Shown here piece after piece: positions 22,766 through 34,700 of a stretch of DNA of 64,000 nt. The position numbers were made by a program, and so were the translations under genes. The stretch is from NCBI GenBank assembly GCA_910589415.1, contig OU342637.1, positions 28,240,162 through 28,304,161 of the forward strand. Direction: 5' to 3'. The notes under the pieces were generated by a model. That model saw only the letters and a list, made by a program, of their open reading frames with translations. It searched no databases and had not been told where the DNA came from. The DNA comes from Malachius bipustulatus (taxonomy: Eukaryota; Arthropoda; Insecta; Coleoptera; Melyridae). Position 1 is the first letter of the stretch. The number at the start of each line of letters is the position of its first letter.

Positions 22766-25700
22766 CTGAAAAAAAAAATAGACGTAACTCTAATAAATTG
22801 AAAAATAATTTTTTTAGAACTAAAGCAGGCTGGTATCTTTAATACTGACGACCATTATTGTGATCTGCTAAATGCTACGTTAGATAAAATTTTGTACTTT
22901 ATGAGGGCATACCTAAATAATGACAAATGGTCCCCAACGTTATTTAAAGAGCCCGCAATCGCTGCACCAAGAATAACTGAAGAAAATCCGTCAAATGAAT
23001 GTGATATGAAATGCTGGAAGACTAAATAATTAAAGAAGATTCATATATGTAATAAAGAAAGCTAGAGAGATAAGAAGAAAAAGAATACAAGAATAATCGA
23101 TACCTATCCGCTAAATGGGAAAGAAAGTGCTGAAAGGGAACTATTTGAAGATTCTTATTTTACTTTTTTCCTATGCAACACTCATCGATTACCGACTTTC
23201 CTGAAGGAATAAAATAAAAAGGAGAGTGTTGAAGCGGTCAATGGTCCAGTGGGTTGGCGAGTTAGTCAATAATTCATTGCAACTGCTCCTGGATGGGGTC
23301 AAATCCGATTCTTTTCATGGATATTTGTATTCGTGTTAATAAACAATTTATTCATTTAAAATTGATCTGAGGTCAGAAGTCTCATCAATAACACTAACAA
23401 AGTTAAGGCCGTAACTTTCTCCTTCAGGAAAATTCTGATATACACCAATGATCAGAGGATTTTAATTTTTATAGAAAAATAAGTGTAGTAATTGATGTGT
23501 GTAGGCTTTCACGGCCGGCCTCTTTTGAAATCGTAATTTATTCCGGGCTGTTGCTTTGAAAAGAAGGAAGTCCTACCCACTACTGCACAATATTACACAC
23601 GTTTACATTGTGAAGCAATTGAAATTTACAAACATCCAAATCATTTCAATAAGCAGGAGGAGGAATGAAACTGCGGAAGATTTGGTATCCGGCAGAACGT
23701 CGCACCCAAATGAGTCATCGTCTGACTTAGGAATTCATCACATCGTCGGATCACATCGTCCAGTAAAGTAGACTACGGAACCGCAGCTGTAGACGAAATG
23801 TTCGGAGAAAATCTCCAGGGATCATGGCACAACCGCCCGGAATCAATTACGATTTCAAGGGTATAAACTTAGATAATCTAATTAATAAAATAATTAAATA
23901 GAAACTCACCTCCTTCACCTGGGGGCATCGCAGGGTGTATATATTTAGATTCTCCCCGCGGTTGATCTGTGAAATTGAAAAAAGATTATCTGGAGCACTT
24001 ACAAAAAAGTGGAACTTTTCGCAAAGACACTTTAAGATTACATTACATGATTCTGGAATATAAAAAATGAATAACGAATAGCCTCAATAGAAACACCTGA
24101 ATTAAAGCGCTGTCCTTCACTCTACAATCACCAGTTCTTTTAAAGCCTGAGATGGCTCAGTGCAGCGGACTGGTTGTGCCCTCCCAAAAATCCAGAATCC
24201 AGAATCTAGAACAGGAGTTGTTTGGGGCGAGTACAAAACAATCAAGGAGGCTCCAAGATTTCAAGGAGAATAATTGGACGTCCATAATTCTTTAAGAGAG
24301 TTCAATGTGGGGGTTCATTTGATCAGGGGTCTCAATCAATTATCATAATAATTATTGAAGTCTTTGAATTTGGAGATCTTGCCATTTGGGCGTCATGAAT
24401 TGGGAGAGGGGCGAAGTGATGGTTGAGTTGGAAGCTCTAGGCTTTGCGACTGTGTGAGGGAAGTGAGAAAGTGAGAAAAGGCGCTCTCCCCACTTAAGGG
24501 GTTAAACGTTCCTCTTCGTTGTTGCAATCCATCATTTCCAGCTGTATTCATTGTTTACTTGGTCTGTGGCAGCCGCCAAGGTAAAACGCGTTTTTCTAAA
24601 GTCGGCGATTTTCTTTCATTAAAAGAAAAATTGATCAAAGAATTGGGATCAAATTTTGCGTAAGAGATGTGTGAAATATTAACAAAGGCCCATGGTGAGC
24701 CTGCTATGAGTAAAAGAAGATGTTACGAGTGGTATATGCGTTTCCAAGACGGCTGTGAAGACGTTGAAGATGACAAACTCCCCGGATGTTCCAGCACATC
24801 AACAACCGATGAAAACGTGGAAAAAAATGAAAGAAATGGTTATGAACGATCGTCTAATTACAATCAGAGGAGTTGTTGCTGATGTTGGTTATATCGATTG
24901 GCTCATGCCGTGAAATTTTTTGGGTAAGGCACCGTAATGCACCTGCTCACACTTCATTGCTTTTTCAAGATTTTTTGGCCAAAAACACTACTGTAACAGT
25001 CTCCATATTCACCAGACATGGCTCCGTGTGAGTTTTTCCTATTTCCAAAAATAAAGAAAACCTTGAAGAGCGAATAGCTGAAAGCAGTAGGAAAGGCTAT
25101 CCCAAAGATTGAGTTTGAGAAGTGTTTCGAGGAATGAAAGAATCGCTGGCACACGTGCATAATATCTAATGAGGACTATTTGAAGGCGACAACATTAATG
25201 TTAGACGAATAGGTAAATAATATTTTTTGTAAAAAAAAATTTCCATTATTTTTTGAACACACGTCGTATATATTGCTGTGCTCAAGATTTAATCAAGAAT
25301 GTTCAGCTCTAACGACAATGCATGCCGCTTTTACTACTGATAGAAAAACGTTCATAATCTTTGTTGTAAGATTCTAAGAATAAGATCTCATGTTTGATTT
25401 TTTTCTTTACTTCACGAATGAAAACACAATTCAGGATATCAGGAGCGTATTTTATTACCTACGGGTGCGCCATGAAAAGCGAACAATGGTTAATAAAAAA
25501 TCCATTGAAATTGTTTGTATAAAGTATAAAATCTTATCTTGTAGATATGAATTTAGGTAAGTATTTTTTTATTTTCGTTACCAAAAAAAAATAAAAAATT
25601 GTTGCTTGACTTAATTAAAAAAACTCACCTATATTTTTATGGACTATCTTATTATTTCTAATATGCGGATTTGGTATTCCTGAAAGGTAATCTTAAGTTT

Positions 25701-28700
25701 CAATTTACCCCAAAAAATCCCTTAAAATATACTCACTATAAACATTAATAGTACCCTCCATTTCCCCCAGCGAATTCTTGGATATGCATCGATATATTCC
25801 ATAGTCTTCTGGTCCCAAATTATTTATCGTCAATTTCATGTGAACTTTATACCCATTTTCTATGATTTCAGGTACGAATTTTTCGTCTGCAATCGAAAGT
25901 AATCGTTGAATCGAATTAAGTTGACGGTAGAGTAAAGCAGAGACTTACTGTGTGGTATAATATCTCCCAGATCTGTTGTCCAGTAGTTTATCGATCTTGG
26001 ATAGGCTTCCGAATGACATTCTATAGTTACTAATTGGCCATCGTACGCTCCCACCAGCTGATATTGGATCCAGACAGTAGGAGGAACTGGCAATATAAAA
26101 AAACTCCGTTGTGTAGAGAGAAAACACATGAAACGGCCTTTGTAAGGTAGAATTAAATTGGAATAATTACTTGTTTCCAAGTAATTCTAATCCGACAAAA
26201 ACAGGACTCAAGGGTACTTACACTGAACTACCAGCATTATCCTCTTGCTGACTGACGGAGGGACTCCGTTGGAAGCTATGCAGAGATAAGGACCCATGTG
26301 TTCTCTCTTCACTTTAGTTATGTTCAGGACCGGGCCATATGAACTGTTTTCTAGTAAAAAAAATGAATTCCTAGTAGAGGGATGGTTTTTGTGGTACTTA
26401 CCTACTTTTTATGTTATATATACAAAATTGGGGATGATAAAGTGGTTCATTAAATTAATTGCGTGGAAGAGAAAGGTTTTTTATGAAACTTTCTCGCTTT
26501 CAATATCCCTAATTCATTTAGATATGAAAATTTGTACTTTGAGAAAAAGTAGGATTGTGGTGCTTTTTACGGAAAAAAGGAGTAAATAATTTTCAATAAT
26601 TTCAATTTGATAGCAATAATTTTCAATTATTGCGTAAGAGTAACCATACCAATATGTGCGTTTTTGATGAAAAAACAACTATCCTCACTAATTCCTCTAT
26701 CATAATTGACTCACTCTATATTAATTATTGCTGCGATAATAAAATCTAGCTTAGACTAATAAACTGATAAAAACCTACGTTCTTTGTTTCTTTTATTAGG
26801 AAGCCCGAGACCATCTTCTCGCTTCCAGGTAATTGTGGGCTCGGGGAATCCCTTCGCTACACAGCGAAGAGCCACATCAGCTCCCTCATCGACTACCATG
26901 TCGGCGCTGGTTGGATAATCCAAGATGTCCGGAGATACTGAAACAAATGACAAATAAAAATCTGATTCAAGCATCCTATTCTAGTGATGTATGTGATGCC
27001 AAAAGTCACAATAATTTCATTTAGAGCATTATACAGCCGATAAAAATCTATTCGAGAATTATATGACCATCACTAGGTTCAAGATCAAAACCTCCCTTTT
27101 CAATATACACAATTCTGTGGCCACCAGCAAAAAGGGGAGCCAGAAAACACAATTTTATAGGAGGAGGTTATTTTCAATTATTTGAGTTCCGGTTGAAATT
27201 TGTCAAACGAAAACCTAAAGTCTTACTAAGTGGTTTGTGTTGTTGATCACAATACATGCAGATGCTAACATTTTGGAATTTTTTTTTGTTACTTTAAAAA
27301 ATGGTATGACGTATTCCTTTATTATTTCTGCAAGTATTCTGTAAATTCCATAAAAGATGAATCGTGAATCTAAAAGAGTAATCGCAATTGATTTCGGACT
27401 CTTATGCCATAGGCTATGGATATTTTCTCCAAACATTTCGTCTAAAGCTGCGGTAGACATCATCAGCGGTTACGTGTGGACAGCTGGACATGTGTGAACA
27501 TGACTGAACCGCTGAGATAGAGCTCCTGTGTATAGGATGATGATCTGGTGACGTCATACCCTCTCCACTAGCTGTATCACCATAGCAACGGCCAGTCTCT
27601 CCGATGATGTAATGAATTCCTGAGTCTGACGTAACATCGGATACTAAATCATGCGCAGTTTCATTAAAATATTTGAATGTTTATAAATTTCAATTGCTTC
27701 ACGATGTAAACGGGTGTAATAGTGTAATGTAGTGGATAGTACTTTCGTCTTTTCATAGCATATGGCGTTATCGTCCTGAGGCACGGTGGGCTCTGCGACA
27801 GCTGACTTCTCTTGTGTTCGGTCACGCGGGTGTTGTTGTTGTGTTTGGTGGTTCCGATGTATACAGCGCCGCAGGAGCAAGATATTGTATAAACTCCAGT
27901 GGAGAGAAATGGATCAAAGGGTTCTTTAGCTGAACGAATATTTCGAACTTCTTGTGAAGGTTTAAAGATGTTTTCGACGTCGTGGCGCTGCAAGAGTTTA
28001 CCGATTCAATCGGTGAGGTTCTTGATGTAACAGGAAACATACAAAAAAACTTTCTAGAGATTCTACGAATCACAACCTCCGTTTGCCGAAGATACACAAA
28101 CCTAACGTGCTTCTTCACCAAATTGTCAGTGCCATTGGTTCCCCGACATATTCTCTGGCCAAATATCTAACCAACTTGCTGCAGTCACAGGTTGGATCTA
28201 CCAAATTCAGTGAAATGGTGACTTCCATGAACAAAAAAATGGAGTTGTTATGGGCAGCTCCTCGAGTCCTGTTGTTGCCAACTCCTACACGGAATTCTTT
28301 GAAACCACGGCCACCAACTAACCATCTTGTTGATACCGTTACGTAGATGACACTTTCGTCATTTGGCAACATGGGGAAAAGGCCCTGAAGGAATTTCTTC
28401 ACCAAATCAACAGTATTCACCACCATATTCAATTCACGATGGAAATAGAGTAGGATGTAAAACTATCGTTCAATCTAGGCTAAAAACGAGCTGGAATAAA
28501 AATTCTGCCGAATCGTGCATCCCGAATTTGCCAGACATCACACCTCCAAGTAGAGTTTGCCCTACTAGATAATGGCCAATGGCCATAGATAGATAAATAA
28601 AGATAGATAGATAAAGTTAAAGGAAAGCGTTATAACGACTCAGAACCCAGCACCCCACGACACCCAGCAAACAACCACCAAGAGTTTTGGTAGTTGCATT

Positions 28701-31700
28701 TTTCTCACTTACATCAAGAACGTCACCGATCGAATCGGTAAATTCCTGCAGCGCCACGACGTCAAAATCTTTGATGTCGTAAATCGTAAATCAAAGAGTC
28801 ACCATCCAAAGATGGTGCCTACACAACAAGTTCGCAACATTCTCCGTTCAGCTAAAGACCCCATCGATCCACTTTCTTCCGCTGGAGTTTATATAATAAT
28901 TTCTTTTTTCGAAAATTTCTTTTAGAAAAACTCTAAGGATTTGTATGGTCCAATTCCTTGCAAGAAAGCCGGGAGAACTAAATCGTGTATTATAAGAGTG
29001 GTAGTTTTTGATCGTCAAAAAATATTTTTATTTCAAGTCGTTTCAGAAAAAAAGTAGCTATGCCAATTTTCAGCCCATTTTATAGGGGGTGTTTTAAAAT
29101 TTATCAAGGGATCTCTACTTGTATTTTCTAAACTAGTAATTAATGAAAAACCCTGGATTTTTTTTTTTAATTTAAATTTAAATGACATAAGTTGAGCTCT
29201 CACCTACAACGTCCAGGTAACCAACTTGACTCTTCATGGGGTCCGTATTGATCTGGCACATGTACCATCCCCGATCAGATTCTCTCACTTCCTTGATATG
29301 CAAAAACCAAGTCTTGTGCTCACTGTGAGTTACTCCTATTCTTTGATTCTTGGTGATGACGTGGCTGTGAATGGTTAAAATGGTTTGAGTGTCCACCCTT
29401 AGCCAAGCAACCTGTAACAAAAAATTACCGATATCAATTTCTGAATGGTGTACGGATGATTTATTAAAGTTGCGGAAATTTGATTTCAATTTTATTGATT
29501 TTCTTTATGAAAAAAGTTTAAAGTTCGTAGCAAATTTACCCTTTAATAAGAACACACTTCAACAGAAGTGTAATTCAATATGAGGACTTGTATGTTTAAA
29601 GTGACTTCTTACCGTACAAACTTCAACTAGAAAGTTAGCTCTATTCTTTCCCGAGCTAGCCATAATTCTTTAGATACTTATCCTTGCAGACACTAAATAT
29701 AAGTTTCTTATAAAACTTGCAGGTATAACTTGATGTTATGTAATTCTTTTCTAGTCTAAAGAATGTTGTAAATTTTTTATCAAAATAGGCTTTAAAAATT
29801 ACACTTTTATTTATTTTTATTTCCTCTAAATTTGCTGCGTCAAAATTTCAAGTACCTAATTAGCAAAACCTAGAAGGGAAGATGGTTTTTTAAAAGCTTC
29901 GTTTAGAACATTTACAACGAATAGGTATTGTTCCAGTACGTATAGGGTGTAGTAAATTAGGTTTCCCACAAAGTGACCCTTGTTTAACGCCAGTTTTAAT
30001 TACATGAGAATGGAAGCTAATAGGCAGGTGAAAAACAAAAATTGCTTTGAGCTAGGAAATGTAAGCAAACTGAATTTCAAAAGGGAAAGTGTTTATTTCT
30101 TTAGGTACAACTTTAAATAGAAGTTATTTCATAAATCATTTTTGAAAGTAAAGAAATTCATCAACAATGCTATGAGAATATTGCGTAGGTTTCAAGTATC
30201 AAGGTGGAAAAATGTAACATTCCCGGACGACGGGTGAATTGCGTAGGTGGACGCACAGATGAAGCCAACATTCTCGAGTTCGGGAATGTGCCTAAAAATA
30301 CGACTTTTCCCGAGGTGCGGGTAATATTTTTTTTTTTAAATCAATATTCGCATAAATCTATGATAGTTTTTTTTACCATCTACATCGAATTAACAAAACA
30401 CAAGGTAAATTTTTGATGTATCCTTTAGTCGTGGACATCCACTGATGTCTCTCCTGCTCGCTGTTTATTTTCCAATATTGTGCACTATTCAAGAAGATCT
30501 TGGGGACAAGTTCTGTTGAGTCTTCGAATGGCAGGAACCCTGTTGTATATGTCATCTATTAACTCGTTAGCGTGGTTGGTGGTTCGGTCGTTCTGCCTGA
30601 TTAACATTCGGTGGGCCTTATCTCTGATTAAGGGATCTTCATATCGTTGTGGAGTGTTTGATTGTTCACATACCATGGTGCGTTGACAATTGATCTTAGT
30701 GCCTATTACGTATCCCCATAACCGGAACCCATAGGTTTTATCATAGGTGTAACGAATTCCGGGGCATTCGTAGTTAATTATTATTTATTTTAATTAATCG
30801 ATGGGTTTATCAGAAGGATACAGTTTTTACAGCGGTGATTAGCAGGTTATCTCGCCGGCACCGGCTATATAAGCAGACCCAACGGAGAAGCAGGCAGATC
30901 TTCCGAGGTATTGACTCGCGAACCATCTCCCTCCCTGTGAACTGAGCTAGGAGGTCTTCAGGAGGCATGTAATGAGTGCACTCCGTCCAGTACCCAGCCG
31001 GCTACAGCAGGTCGATGAAATGAGTCGAGCCTAGCTGTAACTGGGCGTCGGGAGATCGATGAGAGTGAACTGAGCTCTGATCGACTGCCGGTCATAACAG
31101 GGAATCAACCGGGGCTGTAGTGAAGGGCTGTATTAAGGGCCAGGCAAACCAGACGTCGGGTCGCAATGTAATGAGTTGTCGATCCGGCAATCCCGTCACG
31201 TCGCGTATTCCGGAGGCCGCAGCAGCAGGAGACACGCACACGCAACGTGCGGTGGTAAGAGAGCGACTGACGCAGCGGAGCCGCACGTGAATCGTCCGAC
31301 AGACCGACCAATCAACAGAGGTACGTGTCCCGACGCAGGTATCTCTCACCAATCAGACGGCCAGCAGTGGATGAGCGCCGGCCCAGATGGTTCAGTGATT
31401 AATATTATTAATCTAACAGATACAGATATGTGTAACTACCGTACTTGTAAATAAAGGTTTTTATAATTTTAATTGACTGGTCACGGGTAAATGGGGGCAA
31501 TTATCCATCCCTGGGTAATCATCTCTACCTAGCCGAAAATCCCGTTACATAGGTATAGTAGGAATTTATTTGAAAGGGATAGTTTTGACTTTCAGGAGTT
31601 TCTGGTCGAGGTGGTGGCCCAGGTACTGAGTACATTCGCCATGCTTACTGGCGGGCAAGTGCGGCAGTTGAAGCGTTTATTGTTGAAATTTACTGAAAAG

Positions 31701-34700
31701 TGTCTATTTGACAATGTCTAGAAGGAATGAATTGAAATTTCTTGTCCTCAAGGTTTTTGGATATTTCGTTTACTAGCCGATGGGAATGCTGAGTTGTTTG
31801 AGTTACGCTCACGGGGAGCCCAGTTGGTGTTTCGGTAGTCCTGTAAAGAGGTCGTGGTCAGTGTTCACCCCTTTCAATAGTAATCATTCTATACTTCCGA
31901 ATTAAGAAGATATGAAAAGTAGATTGAACCTGGAGATTTTTCCTTGGTAGTAATAACCTGGTCAAGCTGCCAGAAAGCCACCAAATTCACGCCGCTAGTT
32001 TAGTCTATTTTTTGTTGATCATTTTTTTTCTACTACCTTTCATTGACCCTCTGTTTAGGTCTTTGATCAAATTCTCAGCATCTTGATTTCCCTATTTCGG
32101 TTCATTTCTATGCTGCCGCATCATAATTTGAGAAATAACTTCTTTTTTACGAATACGCTCCATGGACGCTTTGCTGAATTTGGTTATTGGAACTCTGTGA
32201 CTGTGGTTACTATGCAACTTCTGTTGTTTAATAAAAAAAATCCTCAACGTTTATAGCTCTGCAGAATAGAAGTAATAGCTCATTTTAACATGGAAATAAT
32301 TATTTTAATTTGTATAGTTAGGACATTCGTTTCAGTCAGATAGCTCTGAATGCCCCATTCTGGCTTTGTTTAGAATATTTCTATAAATTTGACAGTGTAA
32401 ATCAAAAGTATCCCGTATCCACCAGACTCTTGTGAGAAAATAATTATTTCTCCCCAGACTGCTCGAACGTAATACAAAGGTAGTGCTTCCGTTAGCAATT
32501 TATTTAACCTCCGCAATTTTTCGCTTGTACATTTATTTTAACAGCCTTAATAACAGTCAACCATATGTGGCATTATGAGGCGCCCACACATGTTATACAT
32601 GTATTCACGTATGGGTATATAACACGGCACATTTTCATGCACGTGCCGCTTGGCCAGGACACTTCACAAAATTGCAGACTTCGTTATTAATGTCCCACCA
32701 CCCGACAAAACATAACAGCGCGGTACGCGTTTAACATTCACGTCTTGAATCTCTGATAGAGGCAGCTCTGCAATTTCTGTTTTTGCATGAAAATAGTGGA
32801 AATTTTGTTTGCATCTGTAACGAATATTATTCGCTCTAAATCGGTTCATCCTTCTTTATCAACTGATGATAGGAAAACTAAATTCCAGGAAAGCAGGGAA
32901 ACGAAATGCATAATATCAGTATTGAGATTAAAATATGGAGACATAGAGGAGCATTATGTATAAAGAAGCGGTCTCAATATTAATCCCGGTGTAGCTTACG
33001 CAGACTACCTGCTGGTTAGATTAAATTATCATGATGTCGAAGCTCATGGCAGTGTAGTAATCTTTTCATCCTAACAAGAAGCTAACTTGAGATTATAATA
33101 TGCTATGATCTCGCTAGTCGCTGCTAGAGCTGAAAAGAGTTTCTGGGAAAAGTCAATTTTTGAATTAAAAAGAGAAATTCCGCTCTATAAATCAGGCTCT
33201 TTGATGCAGAAATTTCTCAAGTTAATTCCGCAAGATGAGTGAACTCGAACCAGATATCTTTGATGATGTATCATAATGAAGAACTGCGAAATTACCGGTA
33301 ATTGCAGCGAAGAAAATTTTAAAACTTACCTAAATAATTCTGTCAGAGCAAAAGCCACTTTCATTATTGAAGTTTTAGAGGGAGCTAAAAACATATTTTC
33401 TTTTTCTACCAACAAGTTGATATTGAAGGCACACAATGATATTGAATGGAACAAAAAAACTACTTTTGCTACTATATCACCTAAAAAGCCAAACGCGAAA
33501 ACAAGCGAAGACCACCGACTCATCAGCCTAATACACCAAAAGTGCGAGGGAAAATCTGGCTGGACCCAGTTTGGTTTCAAAAATGGTCTAGTAACACGGG
33601 AAGTCCTGTACCTACTGCATGCAACTGCTGTTACAGAAATGCTACGACGAGCGAAAAGACGTTTTTGTATGTTTCATAGATTATCAAAAAGCAGTCGACA
33701 ATGTCTGATGAGATGGAAATGATCTACTGTTACCTATTTTACTAAGCAGCTGTCATCGATGATAAAGACATCCAAATAACACACAAACTATACTGGAAGC
33801 AGACAGCAAGACGATTTCATGACGCACAACATCCAAATAATATAACCATAGCTAATGGAGTTCGACAATGATGTGACGACACAGCGATACTGGCGGATAA
33901 TATTTAACACCGACAAACAATCATAGACGCCGTTAACAGGAAGGATAACCTTCGTCCTTAATGTCAACATACCAACAATCACACAACAACGCACGACTCT
34001 ATACCGACAACAAGCAGATCGAGAGGTAAAACAGGTTTAAATACTCGGCACTACACGAAACGACAAAAAATGCAGTAGAAGAGGTTTAAATACGAAGAGA
34101 CGTTGCCCGAAGCATCACAATAATTAAATTCAATATCTACCACCTACAACAAGAGATACCTTTAAATCTTCGCGTCCGCGAGTGGCCAGATGCTACATAT
34201 GGCCAATTTTGCTATACGGTGCAGAAACCTGGTGACTGAAGATCAAATCCCTACGTAGGATAGAGACCTTCTAAATGTGGATCCTGAGGAGACTGTTTAA
34301 AATCTCCTGTGTAGATCATGTAACAAACGAGCAGGTGTCACAAAGAACAAAAACTGAGCAGCAATACAATCTGCAGCGATTCAAGGCCAACGTGAATCGA
34401 CATCACCGCTCCCCCCAGAGCGTCATAGGGATTTTTATTCGGTTTAGTCTCCCTGCTTGCAAGATCTTCCTACACCATACGCTCAACAGTAGTTCCTCAC
34501 TTGCTCTTCAGCTGCAGGATCTAACTGAAGATCTGCTCCCCTGACTTCCCCCACATGGCGACAGCTCTTCCTTGGAATCATCTGCATGGGGATGGGGTTC
34601 TCTTTCTGTTCATTATTTATTGGTGGGGCTTAATAAAAAAATGTTGAATGTTAAATTTATTTGCTAATTATAGTCGTATAGAATTGCGCACCAATTATGA

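Larger units (their letters stand above)
18446..24479. mobile_element. Segment enclosed by the piggyBac-type ends (status uncertain)
   Basis: The interval holds no recognisable piggyBac transposase. It contains two Penelope remnants, a SINE-like head and the last two coding exons of the DIP gene. It may be one large non-autonomous or composite element of about 6.1 kb. It may equally be the outer ends of two separate insertions whose inner ends decayed. The perfect identity of the two 22-bp termini favours recent activity, while the host exons inside argue against a simple single element. The 18446-19189 part shows no gene. Confidence 0.35.

Noticed and set aside
24145..24190. A-box-like gatggctcagtgcagcgg
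   Set aside because: No B box at the expected distance.
28115..28432. Minus-strand 105-codon ORF
   Set aside because: It is antisense to the plus-strand Penelope reverse transcriptase, whose motifs are on the other strand.
31092..31454. ORFs of 68-92 codons on both strands
   Set aside because: They lie inside the solo LTR (30748-31549) and are GC-rich shadow frames.
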